DNA of 64,000 nt from Paracoccus xiamenensis (GCF_011308835.1 NZ_JAAOHY010000008.1:1-64000), one strand, 5' to 3'. Counted from the stretch's first letter, positions 18,799-28,371 are shown. The notes: generated from the sequence alone by a model not told the origin. Numbers and translations are program-made.

Positions 18799-20511
18799 CT
18801 ATTCGGTGCGCCATGGCAGCGTGCCGCTTGGCAGTCGGCGGCCAAGGCGGTCTGCCAGGGTCACCAGCATCCCCACCAGCAGCAGCGACATGACCGAAAG
18901 CGCGGCTGCGCCGGTCGAATTGCCCTCGTATTGCATCGAGAAGATCTGCACGCCGACGGTTTCATTTCCCGCCGACCACAGCAGCGCCGACAGCGTCAGC
19001 TCGTTGATTGCGGTCATGAAGATCAGCATTCCGCCCGCAATCGCCGAAGGTGCGAGCGCAGGGGCCGCCACGAACGCGATGCGGCGCAGAAGGCCCGCGC
19101 TGGCAATGCGCGCCGCCTCGTCCAGCGATGGGTCCGATGCGGCGATGCTGGCCTCGACCGGGCGCAGGGCCATGGGCAGGAACCGGCCCAGATAGGCGAT
19201 CAGAAGGATCAATCCCGTTCCATAGATCGAAACGCCGATCACCGGCAGCGGTCGCAGATAGACAAGGATGATCGCCAGCGCCAGCACCGTTCCGGGCACC
19301 ACGAAAGCCGCCTCGGCCAGCAGGCTCAACAATCTGGCGGGGCGATTTTTCGCGGTGATGGCCAACCAGCCCAGCAGGATGCTGATCGCGGCGCAGATCG
19401 CGGCAGCCAGCCCGGCGAGCGTAAAGGAGTTGGCAAAGGCGCGTCTGACGGCGGGGTTTGCAAATGCTTCCGTGAAGTTCTTGAGGCTGGCGGTGTCCAG
19501 CCCGAACCTGACCCCAAGCGCGGGGACCAGCGAGGTCGTCACAAGCGCGATGATCGGCAGGATTGCCAGCCAGATCAGGGCCAGCCACAGCACAGCCAGG
19601 ATCGGCCACTTGCCGCGCCCCGGCGCGAACCCGCGAAACACCGCGCCTGCCGGCAGCGGCACCGCCAGCCTGCGCAGCAATATCTGCCGCAGCAGCAGTG
19701 CGGCGGCGGCCAGCAGCACCAGCACCAATGCCATCGCGGACACACGCCCGATGACATCCGGCCCAAAGCCGTTCAGCCGTTGATAGATCAGCGTTGTCAG
19801 CACCGGAAACCTGCCCGGAATGCCAAGAAGCGCGGGGATGCCGAAATTCCCGATGGCGGCCGCGAAGGCCAGAACCGAACCCGCCGCAGCAGCAGGCAGC
19901 GCCAGCGGCAGGACGATCCGCCGCGCGATGCGCGATGGACTGGCACCGGCGATGCGTGCGGCCTCGACCAGATCGGCGGGGATCGAGGACAGGCTTGCGC
20001 GGACGGCGATAAAGACAAGCGGCATATGCTCCAGCCCCATCAACCAGGCGATGCCGCTACCGGAATAAAGGGGGTTGGGCGTGCCGGGCGCGGGCGCCAG
20101 ACCAAGCGGGGTCAATACGGTTGAGCCGCTTCCCATCAGCTCGATCCAGGCCAATGCCATGATCTGCGACGGAATCAGCAGCGGCGAAAGCGCCAGAAAG
20201 CTGATCAGCGCGCGGCCGGGCAGACGCATCAGGCCCGTCGCCAGCGCCAGCGCGGTGCCGAGCAAAGCCGACACCGCGACCGAGCCGCTTGCCACGGCCA
20301 GCGTATTCCAGAAAGCCCGCTGAAAGGCCCGCCCGGAAAGCGCTTCCCGCATCAGGCCGAAAATCTGACCTTCCTCGCCCGGGGCGAAGGACAGGGCGAA
20401 CAGCCGGATCAGCGGCCAGACGCCCGTCACGAGGATATAGACAGCAAGAAGAGCGACGATCAGGTGAACGCCGCCCTTGCCGTGGGTTCGCCCCGCCTTA
20501 TCAGCCACCAA
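18799..20511 (-). CDS. Two-domain ABC importer permease, FbpB/AfuB type
   Basis: This 570-aa integral membrane protein carries two fused permease domains, each with an EAA loop (EAARIAGASPSRIARRIVLP near residue 180 and DEAARIASAGLLRRIAFVAAP in the second half). The fused layout is typical of Fe(III) and sugar-phosphate importers of the Fbp/Afu group. The start is TTG at 20511 or GTG at 20508. It overlaps the end of the binding-protein gene by about ten bases without a clear ribosome binding site, so translation is probably coupled. It is the last gene of a five-gene minus-strand operon. The substrate is unproven. Confidence 0.9.
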   Translation of the reverse strand: MVADKAGRTHGKGGVHLIVALLAVYILVTGVWPLIRLFALSFAPGEEGQIFGLMREALSGRAFQRAFWNTLAVASGSVAVSALLGTALALATGLMRLPGRALISFLALSPLLIPSQIMALAWIELMGSGSTVLTPLGLAPAPGTPNPLYSGSGIAWLMGLEHMPLVFIAVRASLSSIPADLVEAARIAGASPSRIARRIVLPLALPAAAAGSVLAFAAAIGNFGIPALLGIPGRFPVLTTLIYQRLNGFGPDVIGRVSAMALVLVLLAAAALLLRQILLRRLAVPLPAGAVFRGFAPGRGKWPILAVLWLALIWLAILPIIALVTTSLVPALGVRFGLDTASLKNFTEAFANPAVRRAFANSFTLAGLAAAICAAISILLGWLAITAKNRPARLLSLLAEAAFVVPGTVLALAIILVYLRPLPVIGVSIYGTGLILLIAYLGRFLPMALRPVEASIAASDPSLDEAARIASAGLLRRIAFVAAPALAPSAIAGGMLIFMTAINELTLSALLWSAGNETVGVQIFSMQYEGNSTGAAALSVMSLLLVGMLVTLADRLGRRLPSGTLPWRTE

Positions 20512-21481
20512 AAAGGTCAGCGAACTGCTCTTTGTTGGTCTGATCGTCGGCGATCAGCTGCGCGGCATCCAACGACAGGATGTTCAGGCCGTTCATCGCC
20601 GGATAGCCTTCGGGTGCGGCGACGCCTTCGGTGATCGGGAAATAGCCTTGTTCGACCGACTGGGTCTGCGCCGCTTGCGACAGCTGCCAGTCGATGAAGG
20701 CCTTGGCGGCTTCCTCGTTATCGGTGCCCTTGACGATGGCGATGGGCTGGGTGATCGCGCTGACGCCCTGTTCCGGCCAGACGAAATCGACCGGAGAGCC
20801 GTCAGCCTTGGCATTCATCGCCATGTATTCGATGATGATGCCATAGGCCTTTTCGCCCCGTGCGACGGCCTCGATCACGGTGCCGTTGCCTTGCCCGGCG
20901 ACGGCGCCGTTCTCGGCCAGTTCCTCATAAAAGCCCCAGCCGAATTCAGGCTGCTGCGCCATGGTGCCGACGTGGATGACAGCGGCACCGGAATAAAGCG
21001 GGCTCGGCATGATCAGCGACGAGGCGACTTCGGGGGCGCGCAGGTCGTTCCATGAGGTCGGCGCGGTCTCGACCATTTCGGTGTTATAGACGATGCCGGT
21101 GGTAATCAGCTTGGTGCCGAAGAACGCCTTGTCCGCGTCGATGACATCGGCGGGGATGCCTTCGACCGGCGCGTCGGCATAGGGCAGCAGCCGGTCATCC
21201 TGCTTCAGTTGGGTCATGGCGACCGCATCAGCGATCAGCAGCACATCGGCGGGGGTCGATCCTGCCGTAAACTCTGCCTGCAGCTTCGACATCAGCTCGG
21301 TCGTGCCGGTGCGGAACACCTCGACCTCGACCTCGGGATAGTCCTTGTTGAAGGCCTCGACCACGGTGGCCATCTGTTCCTGCGGCTGCGAGGTATAGAC
21401 GGTAAGCGTGCCCGACGGGGCCGCGAATGCCGGTGCGATCATACCGGCAGAGACAAGGCTGAGAGCAGTTGCGATACGCAT
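20501..21481 (-). CDS. Periplasmic ABC substrate-binding protein, FbpA/AfuA type
   Basis: This 326-aa exported binding protein has a Sec signal peptide (residues 1-20, cleavage after AFA) and a type II periplasmic binding fold beginning TLTVYTSQPQEQM. The segment GIVYNTEMV and the later MPSPLYSGAAV block are typical of the ferric/organophosphate branch of extracellular solute-binding family 1. The tyrosine pair that binds iron in FbpA (YY near the C-terminus) is not obvious here, so an organic anion or phosphate ester is as likely as iron. It precedes its permease and follows a histidine phosphatase in the same operon. Confidence 0.88.
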   Translation of the reverse strand: MRIATALSLVSAGMIAPAFAAPSGTLTVYTSQPQEQMATVVEAFNKDYPEVEVEVFRTGTTELMSKLQAEFTAGSTPADVLLIADAVAMTQLKQDDRLLPYADAPVEGIPADVIDADKAFFGTKLITTGIVYNTEMVETAPTSWNDLRAPEVASSLIMPSPLYSGAAVIHVGTMAQQPEFGWGFYEELAENGAVAGQGNGTVIEAVARGEKAYGIIIEYMAMNAKADGSPVDFVWPEQGVSAITQPIAIVKGTDNEEAAKAFIDWQLSQAAQTQSVEQGYFPITEGVAAPEGYPAMNGLNILSLDAAQLIADDQTNKEQFADLFGG

Positions 21482-21514
21482 TTTGTTCTTTCCTGAATTT
21501 GATTCCGGCCCTGA

Positions 21515-22069
21515 CTAGCGACCGGGTTTGAAATATTCGTGACAGTTCCATTGCGTGCCGTGCATGAGCGGTTCCCACAGGCGGATTGCAGCATTCTCCA
21601 TCCGGTGATGGGGGCCGGGTGCCAGACGGTCATGCAGCACGCGATCGGTGCCGGAATGGGCGACGATCAATGTTGGCACGGCAAGATCAATCCCGGCAAA
21701 GGCGGCGAATGTCCGCGCCTGAAACGCCTGTGGCGATTCACCGCCGGGCGGGGTTTCGTCCCGGCGCAGGGCGGTGCGGGGCAGGCCTTCCCACGCGCCC
21801 CAGTTCCGCTCTGCCAGCCCGTCCAGCACCGTGACGGGAAGCTGCAGGGCTTCGGCGGCGGCTTCTGCGGTCTGGCGCGCGCGCAACAGCGGCGATGAGA
21901 TGATCTGCGCAAGCGCGGTGCCCCGCAGGAAATCTGCTGCCTGCCGGGCCTGTTCATGGCCGGTCTGGTTCAGCGGCAGATCGGTGCTGCCGATGATGAG
22001 TTCCTGGGCGTTCGACTCGGTCTGGCCGTGGCGCAGAAACAGGAACGCACCTGCGGGGATGGTTACCAT
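21515..22069 (-). CDS. Histidine phosphatase family protein (phosphoglycerate-mutase-like)
   Basis: This 184-aa cytoplasmic enzyme belongs to the branch-1 histidine phosphatase superfamily. The catalytic motif LRHGQTESN lies near residues 11-19. A later ERNWGAWEGLPRTAL block carries the acid/basic residues, and IVAHSGTDRVL carries the second catalytic histidine. The ATG at 22069 is chosen because GGAG lies six bases upstream. It starts inside the end of the MBL-hydrolase gene. Lying between importer components, it probably removes phosphate from the imported compound; this is inference. Family members also include alpha-ribazole phosphatases and broad phosphatases. Confidence 0.85.
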   Translation of the reverse strand: MVTIPAGAFLFLRHGQTESNAQELIIGSTDLPLNQTGHEQARQAADFLRGTALAQIISSPLLRARQTAEAAAEALQLPVTVLDGLAERNWGAWEGLPRTALRRDETPPGGESPQAFQARTFAAFAGIDLAVPTLIVAHSGTDRVLHDRLAPGPHHRMENAAIRLWEPLMHGTQWNCHEYFKPGR

Positions 22070-23139
22070 GTGATGCTCCGATCGGTTGCCCATCGCGTTT
22101 CCGGGAAGGCGTCGGGCAGATCCTGCCGTGCCTTGGGCGTCGCAAAGGCCGGTATGACCAGCCGGGCCCTTGTCTGCGTCAACAGTTGCCCCAGCGTCGC
22201 GCGATCAGGATGGACATTCCAGCGAAAACGCCTTGCGCGGCCGTCCTGAACCCATGATGCGGCGGGCGAGCCGTGCGACAGATGGCCGGTGAATATGATG
22301 GGCACCCCTGCCGCCAGCGCACGCGGCCCCAGTTCCTGCGACAGTCCGCTGCCGCAATTCGCGCCGGCAGCGATCATGATGCCGTCCAGCGGGCCGTCAG
22401 GGCGCAGGCTGCGCGCTTCCTGCAACAGCCGGCGAAGCCGCGCCGCGCCCCCTTCCGCCAGCCAACCGGGAAAGCCGGTCAGGGTCTCGGCCACGCCCCG
22501 GATCTGGTCGCAGATCGCGACGGACAGCCCCCGGTCAAGGCATGCAAGCGCGATTTCCAGCCCACGGCCAGCGGGTGGCGCTGGCAACAGGCAAGGCCCA
22601 GTACCGGCCTTCGCCAGCAGCGCAGTCGTTTGCGCGTGAACATCGTCCTTCTCGACCCCGTAGGAACAATCGAGAACGGCAATCTCTGCCGGCGGCAATG
22701 GCCCGACCGGCAGCAGCCCCAGACCTTCGGCATAGTCGCCGCTATAGACCAGTCCCGACGTGCCGCCGACGCGCATCCAGACCGCGCCGGGCGCATGGCC
22801 CGCAGGACCGGTTTCGACTTCGACACCGGCGATCTGACCCCGCAGGGGCAGGTCACGCGCAGCGCGCAAGGCGGCGATTTCGCTCAGCGCGCGCGTCGGG
22901 GCCGTCGCATATACGGGCGGCCCGCCGATCCGCCCCAGCCAGTCGAGCGCGCCTGTATGATCGGCATGACAATGAGAGATCAGCACCGCATCAACCGGCC
23001 CGATCCCGTCCAGATCGGGCCTGCGCCCGGCATCCGGGCCACGACCCATGTCGAGAAGCAGCCGCGCGCCGTCAATTTCCAGCAGAAAGCAGGCGGGCCC
23101 CTTCGCGTCGAAGCCGCCCAAGGCCGTCAGGCGCTTCAT
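22063..23139 (-). CDS. MBL-fold metallo-hydrolase with beta-CASP-like C-terminal motifs
   Basis: This is a 358-aa hydrolase. ATG 23139 overlaps the TGA of the ATPase gene as ATGA, which fixes the start. The metal-binding motif HCHADHTG lies near residue 54, after the LDMGRGPD beta-strand segment. Further acidic and histidine ligands follow (GHAPGAV, SGDYAEG, LDCSYG). The C-terminal part (IIFTGHLSHGSPAASWV, then HPDRATLGQLL and RLVIPAF) recalls the beta-CASP/RMMBL layout of RNase J/CPSF73-like enzymes. In a transporter operon, a phosphodiesterase or similar hydrolase acting on the imported molecule seems more likely than an RNase. The substrate is unknown. Confidence 0.8.
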   Translation of the reverse strand: MKRLTALGGFDAKGPACFLLEIDGARLLLDMGRGPDAGRRPDLDGIGPVDAVLISHCHADHTGALDWLGRIGGPPVYATAPTRALSEIAALRAARDLPLRGQIAGVEVETGPAGHAPGAVWMRVGGTSGLVYSGDYAEGLGLLPVGPLPPAEIAVLDCSYGVEKDDVHAQTTALLAKAGTGPCLLPAPPAGRGLEIALACLDRGLSVAICDQIRGVAETLTGFPGWLAEGGAARLRRLLQEARSLRPDGPLDGIMIAAGANCGSGLSQELGPRALAAGVPIIFTGHLSHGSPAASWVQDGRARRFRWNVHPDRATLGQLLTQTRARLVIPAFATPKARQDLPDAFPETRWATDRSITW

Positions 23140-24236
23140 GCTGGGACGCCGCGCCTTACCTCGGCCGGGGCAGCGATGGGCGTTTCCGGCACCCCGTCGC
23201 GCGGCAGCACCCAGCCGCCGCGAAGCGCGATGCGAAGCTTCTCGCCCTGCCGCGCGGGGCCGGGCAGCCGCAGGGGCAGCGCGTCCGCTTCCGGAAGCGC
23301 ATCCAGCAGGACATCGGCAAGGTAATAGCCGTCTTCGAAGCGGACCGCGCTGATGGTGCCGGCGATTCCTTCCGTCGACGGGCTCAGGTCGCGGGGGTGC
23401 AGGCACAGCCAGCCCGGACCATGTGCGACCTGACCCGGCACGGCGATGGTTCTGTCGCCGATGCGGATGCGGCAGGTTCTATCGGCAAGGCGTTCCTGAA
23501 CGGTGACCGGCAAGGTCCGGCCATTGCCGACGAAGCGGGCGACCATCGGCGTTGCGGGCCGGTCGAACAGATCCATCGGCGTCGCCATCTGTTCGATCCG
23601 GCCGCGATCCATGACGCCCACCTGATCGGCGACGGCCATAGCCTCGTTCTGGTCATGGGTCACGAAGACCATGGTGCAGCCGGTCGCGGCATGGATGCGC
23701 CGGAACTCGGCCAGCATCGACTGGCGCAGATGGGCGTCCAGATTGGCCAGCGGTTCGTCAAGCAGCAGGATCCGGGGCCGTGCCGCCAGGCTGCGGGCAA
23801 GGGCGACGCGCTGCCGCTGCCCGCCGGAAAGCTCGTGAGGTTTGCGGTCGAACATGTCACCCAGGCCGACCATACGCAGCGCATCCAGAACGCGCGCCTC
23901 TCGTTCGACCCTCGGCAGGCGATTGAGGCCGAAGCCAATATTGCCCGCCACGCTCATATGCGGCCAAAGCGCGTAGGACTGGAACACCATCCCGAGCGCG
24001 CGCTGTTCAGGTTCGACAAAGCGACCCGGCGCGGCGACAACCTGCCCGCCTAGCGCGATCTCGCCCTCATCGGGACGTTCCAGCCCGGCAATCAGGCGCA
24101 GCAAGGTTGTCTTCCCGCAGCCCGACGGGCCAAGAAGCGCCAGAAAGCGCCCCGATTCCAGCGTCGTCGAAACATTGTCGACGGCAGGGGTATTGCCGAA
24201 CCGTCGTGAAACACGCTTGAAACTGATCTCTGCCAT
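23136..24236 (-). CDS. ABC importer ATP-binding protein, FbpC/AfuC type
   Basis: This 366-aa ATPase energises the importer. Walker A is GPSGCGKTT (near residue 34), the Q-loop region is FQSYALWPHMSV, the signature is LSGGQRQRVALAR (near 136), Walker B is ILLLDEPLANLD and the H-loop is FVTHDQNEAM. A C-terminal TOBE-like regulatory domain covers about 240-366. It is the first gene of the operon ATPase / MBL hydrolase / phosphatase / binding protein / permease. An ATPase-first order is less usual than binding-protein-first and may place all products under one upstream promoter. Confidence 0.93.
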   Translation of the reverse strand: MAEISFKRVSRRFGNTPAVDNVSTTLESGRFLALLGPSGCGKTTLLRLIAGLERPDEGEIALGGQVVAAPGRFVEPEQRALGMVFQSYALWPHMSVAGNIGFGLNRLPRVEREARVLDALRMVGLGDMFDRKPHELSGGQRQRVALARSLAARPRILLLDEPLANLDAHLRQSMLAEFRRIHAATGCTMVFVTHDQNEAMAVADQVGVMDRGRIEQMATPMDLFDRPATPMVARFVGNGRTLPVTVQERLADRTCRIRIGDRTIAVPGQVAHGPGWLCLHPRDLSPSTEGIAGTISAVRFEDGYYLADVLLDALPEADALPLRLPGPARQGEKLRIALRGGWVLPRDGVPETPIAAPAEVRRGVPA

Positions 24237-24271
24237 GGCGCTGCGATAAGCCGAAATTGCGACGGATTTGT

Positions 24272-24283
24272 AAAGGCGCCTTT
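24272..24283. promoter_or_regulatory. 12-bp perfect palindrome upstream of importer operon
   Basis: AAAGGCGCCTTT is a perfect palindrome 36-47 bp upstream of the ATPase start codon, in the short gap before the exporter operon. Its position would suit an operator over the promoter or the 5' untranslated region. The regulator is unknown. Confidence 0.3.
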
Positions 24284-24385
24284 CTGCCGGTCAGTCGCCG
24301 ATCCTTGCGGCAAGTTCGCGATGGAGGTCGTCATAGGCTTTCGCGACAGTCCCGCATAACGCCGTTGTCGGCAACTGTTTCGCGG

Positions 24386-25486
24386 TCAACTTAGCCGGTG
24401 GCGGAACAGCCATGCCGCCAATGGAAGCGTCACCGCCGCCACCGCCAGCAGCGGGATGAAATCGAATGACACCTCGCGCAGTGTCGCGCCCTCCAGATAG
24501 ACGCGGCGGACGAGGTCAATCCCGAAGCGCAGCGGATTGGCGTAAGTGGCCCATTGCAGGATCTCGGGCATGTTCTGTACCGGGGTCAACAGACCTGAAA
24601 GCAGCATCAGCGGCATGATGACGATGAATGTGTACAGCATCGCCTGCTGCATTGTCAGCGCAATGGCCGAGATCGACAGGCCAAGCCCGACCGCCGCCGT
24701 GGTGAACGTGACCAGGCCCAGATACATCAGCCAGACTTGCCCGTTCATCGGGATGCCGAACCAGTATCGGATGATCAGAAAAATGATGGTCGATTGCAGC
24801 AACCCGACAAGGATCGACGGCAGTGCCTTGCCGATCAGGATTTGCGTCGGTGTCAGCGGTGTGACCAGAAGCTGATCGAATGTGCCTTGTTCACGCTCCC
24901 GCGCCACCGAAAGCGCCGCCAGCATCAGCGTTTGCAGCATGGAAAGCGATGCGATCAGCGCGGGCATCAGGTTCCAGCGGGATTCGAAATTGGGGTTGAA
25001 CCATGCCCGCCTGACAATGGTCAGCGGCGTGGTCGCCCCCTGATCGGCGTTATATCCCGCAACAATGGACGACACATAGGCAGAGGCCAGCCCCGCCGTC
25101 GACGAATTGCGTCCATCCAGAATGACCTGCACCGGCGCCTCGGCACCCCCGGCCAGCTTTGCCGCGAAATCGGGCTGAAATTGCAGCACCAGCAGCGCGT
25201 CGCCGCTTTCGATCTGGCCCGCGATCTGACTGGTGTTTTCCAGTGTCGCGATGCGGTGGAAGACTCCTGTGCCCTCCAGCCGGGCGACGATCTCGGTCGA
25301 GGCCGCGCTGCGGCTTTGATCCAGCACCGCAAAGGGCGCGTGGGTCAGGTCATAGGTTGCGCCATAGCCGAACAGCAGCGCCTGCATCAGCGCGGGCGCA
25401 AACAGCAAGGTGCGGCTTGACGGATCCTTCAGGATCGCCAGCAATTCCTTGCGGATGAGGGCCAGCAGTTGAGAAAGAAACAGCAT
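24386..25486 (-). CDS. ABC-2 type exporter permease (YbhR-like)
   Basis: This 366-aa inner-membrane permease has an N-terminal transmembrane segment (about 20-40), a long periplasmic domain (about 45-175) and a cluster of five or six membrane segments in the C-terminal half (for example SILVGLLQSTIIFLIIRYWFG and YTFIVIMPLMLLSGLLTPV). This is the YhhJ/YbhR layout of the ABC-2 family. It is the last gene of a four-gene operon and follows a paralogous permease after three bases. In E. coli YbhFSR exports cationic drugs and Na+; the substrate here is not known. Confidence 0.9.
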   Translation of the reverse strand: MLFLSQLLALIRKELLAILKDPSSRTLLFAPALMQALLFGYGATYDLTHAPFAVLDQSRSAASTEIVARLEGTGVFHRIATLENTSQIAGQIESGDALLVLQFQPDFAAKLAGGAEAPVQVILDGRNSSTAGLASAYVSSIVAGYNADQGATTPLTIVRRAWFNPNFESRWNLMPALIASLSMLQTLMLAALSVAREREQGTFDQLLVTPLTPTQILIGKALPSILVGLLQSTIIFLIIRYWFGIPMNGQVWLMYLGLVTFTTAAVGLGLSISAIALTMQQAMLYTFIVIMPLMLLSGLLTPVQNMPEILQWATYANPLRFGIDLVRRVYLEGATLREVSFDFIPLLAVAAVTLPLAAWLFRHRLS

Positions 25487-25489
25487 CGC

Positions 25490-26617
25490 CTAGTCCAGCT
25501 TTTTCGCCAATGTGCGATGCGTGGCCCAGATTAGCAGCGCCGCATAAAGCGACAGGATGACAAGGCCGCGCAGGACCGTCGGCCAATAATTCCCGGCAAG
25601 GAACAGGGTCTTGATCACCGACATGAAATGCGTTGCCGGCAGCGCCTGCGAGATGACCTGAACCACCGCCGGAACATTGCGCAGATCGAAGACAAAGCCC
25701 GACAGCATCATCGCCGGCATGAAGCTGAGCAGCAGCGCCATCTGACTGGCCGCGAACTGGTTTCGCGTGGTGCCCGAAATCCAAAGCCCCAACCCAAGCG
25801 AGACCAGTAGATACAGCATCGAAGACAGGATCACGAGCCAGAGAGACCCGCGCATCGGCACCTCGAACAGATATCTTGCGGCCAGCAGGCACATGATCAG
25901 GTCAATCGCGCCGATGATCAGATAGGGCGCCAGTTTCGACAGCACCAGTTCCAGCGGGCGCACCGGGGTTACGAACAGCGATTCCAGCGTCCCGCGCTCC
26001 CATTCCCGCGCGATCAGAAGCGAGGTCAGGAAGGCGCCGATCAGCGTCATCACCAGCACGATCAAGCCGGGGACCAGAAACCAGGTGCTGTTGTTCGCCT
26101 CGTTGAACCATGTCCGCGCGATCACGGTCACGCCGCTGCCGGTGAAGCGTGTATCCTGCCGGTCGGCAAGGTGCTGCAGCGCATTGGTGATCGCGCCGGT
26201 GGCATAACCCTCGATCGTCTGGGCGGTGTTGGAATCGACACCGTTCAGGATCAGTTGCAGCGTGCCGCGCCCCTGCGCCAGATTGGCGGTGAATTCCGCG
26301 GGCACGCGCAGAATGGCGTCGGCATCGCCCGCGCGGATCATCGCCTCGGCTTCGGGCATGGAATGCAGCCAGATCGGGCTGAGGTAATCGGTCCCCGCAA
26401 GCCCCGCCACGGCGTTCAGCGTGATGGGCGAGCTGTCCTCCAGCACCACAGCAATGCGGGCATCGGTGACGTCGAAGGACAGGCCGTAACCGAACAACAG
26501 GATCAGCACCAGGGGCAGCAGAAGGCCCACGACCAGATTGCTGCGGTCGCGCAGCATCTGGCGGGTTTCCTTGCGCGTCAGCGCAACCAACCGAGAGGCA
26601 AAGCCCGATCCGCTCAT
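25490..26617 (-). CDS. ABC-2 type exporter permease (YbhS-like)
   Basis: This 375-aa permease is a paralogue of its downstream neighbour and has the same layout: an N-terminal membrane segment (VVGLLLPLVLILLFGYGLSF), a periplasmic domain, and a C-terminal membrane bundle containing the REWERGTLESLFVTPV turn typical of ABC-2 exporters. The start ATG overlaps the end of the ATPase gene by four bases. The two permeases probably form a heterodimer. Confidence 0.9.
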   Translation of the reverse strand: MSGSGFASRLVALTRKETRQMLRDRSNLVVGLLLPLVLILLFGYGLSFDVTDARIAVVLEDSSPITLNAVAGLAGTDYLSPIWLHSMPEAEAMIRAGDADAILRVPAEFTANLAQGRGTLQLILNGVDSNTAQTIEGYATGAITNALQHLADRQDTRFTGSGVTVIARTWFNEANNSTWFLVPGLIVLVMTLIGAFLTSLLIAREWERGTLESLFVTPVRPLELVLSKLAPYLIIGAIDLIMCLLAARYLFEVPMRGSLWLVILSSMLYLLVSLGLGLWISGTTRNQFAASQMALLLSFMPAMMLSGFVFDLRNVPAVVQVISQALPATHFMSVIKTLFLAGNYWPTVLRGLVILSLYAALLIWATHRTLAKKLD

Positions 26618-28371
26618 GCCGCCACCTGCCGCGATCTGCTGTTTTCGCGATGCTGTTCCACGACCGCGATAAAGGCGTCATTCATGGTCTGCCCGGCACC
26701 GTCGCCGGCGCGCGCACGAACCTGCTTCGGGGTGCCGATGATCAGCATTTCACCGGCATCCTGAATGGCGATACGGTCGCAATATTCGGCCTCTTCCATG
26801 AAATGGGTGGTGATGATGATGGTCACGCCGGTGCCGGCAAGCGCGGTGATCGTGCGCCAGAAGGCGCGCCGCGCCAGCGGGTCGATGCCGCTGGTCGGTT
26901 CGTCCAGAAACAGGATCTCCGGCTGGTGTAGCAGCCCCGTCGCCATTGCCAGCCGCTGCTTGAAACCGGCCGGCAGCTGGCCGCTTTGCGCCGCAGGGTC
27001 AAGGTCGAACTGCGCGACAACCTCGTTTATCCGGGCCTTCAGGGCGCGCCCCCGCAGCCCATAGGCACCCCCGAAGAATTCCAGATTCTTGCGGATCGAC
27101 AGATTGCCATAAAGCGCGAATTTCTGCGCGACATAGCCGATCCGGGCACGGGCCTGTGCGCGGGCGGTGCGCAGATCGCGGCCCGCGACCTCCAGATGCC
27201 CGCTGGTGGCCGGCAGCAAGCCGCAAAGCATGCGGAACGTAGTCGTCTTGCCAGCGCCATTCGGACCCAGAAGCCCGAAGATCTCGCCGCGCGCAACGTC
27301 GAAAGAGGTGCTGGCGACGGCGGTGAAATCCCCGAATGTCCGCACCAGATCGCGCACGACAATCACCGGTTTGTCGTCGGTGGCGGGGCGTTGGGTGTTG
27401 GCTGCCTCAGGCGCGGGGCCTGCTGGGGCGTCCTTGTCCTGTGCGCGCAACAGCATCATGAAGGCGTCTTCAAGTTCTTCGGTTCGAGCTTCGGTTTCGA
27501 TCCCGTCCAGCAGTTGGCGCAGATCGGCATCACCTGCGTCCGGCTGCTTGATAAAGCGGACATTGCCCGCCTGCGGCATGGCGTCGATCACCAGATCGCG
27601 GGCGTCGATCAGCCGGGCCTGCAATTCACGCGCGGGCACGCCGGGCGGGGGCAGGGCGGTGAAGGTCAGCTCCTTGGCGCGCGCCGTCAGTTCGGCTGGC
27701 GAGCCATCGGCCAGAAGCCGCCCCTTATCCATGACAAAGACCTGCGCGCAACGCTCTGCCTCGTCCATATAGGCGGTGCTGACGATCACGCTGAGACCTT
27801 CATCATCGACAAGCTGCTGGACGATCTTCCACAGGTCCCGGCGCGACAATGGATCGACCCCGACGCTGGGTTCATCCAGCAGCAGCAGATCAGGTGAACG
27901 GACCAAAGTGCAGGCCAGCCCCAGCTTCTGCTTCATACCGCCCGAAAGCTTGCCAGCCGGACGTTCGGTGAAGCGCGCCATATCGGTCATTTCCAGCATG
28001 CGCCCGAAACGTTCCTGCCGCTGATCCATCGGCACACCATGCAGATCGGCATAAAGATCCAGATTTTCCTGAACGCTCAGATCCTCATACAAGCCAAAGC
28101 GTTGCGGCATATAGCTGATCCTGTCCTGTACCGATTGCGGATCCTGCGCCACGTCGATACCAAGCACCGAAAGCCTGCCCGATTGCGGTTTGAGAAGGCC
28201 CGCGAACATCCGCATCAGCGTCGTCTTGCCAGCACCATCCGGGCCGACAAGGGCGGTCAGCTCGCCCTCGCGCACGCGCATCGACAGGCCATCCACCGCC
28301 ACGACCTCGCCGACATCCGCATCGTCGAATGTCCTGCGCAGATCCTCGGCGGTCACGGTGAATCCGGTCAT
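26614..28371 (-). CDS. Tandem ABC ATPase of YbhF type
   Basis: This 585-aa cytoplasmic protein has two fused nucleotide-binding domains. Domain 1 has Walker A GPDGAGKTT (near residue 43), signature LSGGMKQKLGLA and Walker B LLLLDEPSVGVD. Domain 2 (from about 330) has GPNGAGKTT, Walker B ILFLDEPTSGID and a divergent signature LPAGFKQRLAMA in place of LSGGQ. That asymmetry is common in the YbhF group and suggests unequal ATP sites. A linker at about 225-325 is rich in charged residues. It overlaps its neighbours by four bases on both sides. Confidence 0.93.
   Translation of the reverse strand: MTGFTVTAEDLRRTFDDADVGEVVAVDGLSMRVREGELTALVGPDGAGKTTLMRMFAGLLKPQSGRLSVLGIDVAQDPQSVQDRISYMPQRFGLYEDLSVQENLDLYADLHGVPMDQRQERFGRMLEMTDMARFTERPAGKLSGGMKQKLGLACTLVRSPDLLLLDEPSVGVDPLSRRDLWKIVQQLVDDEGLSVIVSTAYMDEAERCAQVFVMDKGRLLADGSPAELTARAKELTFTALPPPGVPARELQARLIDARDLVIDAMPQAGNVRFIKQPDAGDADLRQLLDGIETEARTEELEDAFMMLLRAQDKDAPAGPAPEAANTQRPATDDKPVIVVRDLVRTFGDFTAVASTSFDVARGEIFGLLGPNGAGKTTTFRMLCGLLPATSGHLEVAGRDLRTARAQARARIGYVAQKFALYGNLSIRKNLEFFGGAYGLRGRALKARINEVVAQFDLDPAAQSGQLPAGFKQRLAMATGLLHQPEILFLDEPTSGIDPLARRAFWRTITALAGTGVTIIITTHFMEEAEYCDRIAIQDAGEMLIIGTPKQVRARAGDGAGQTMNDAFIAVVEQHRENSRSRQVAA

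Noticed and set aside
18541..20124. 527-codon plus-strand frame overlapping the importer permease
   Set aside because: The product is low-complexity Gln/Arg/Gly-rich and is the complement of hydrophobic permease codons. The minus-strand permease has full family motifs.
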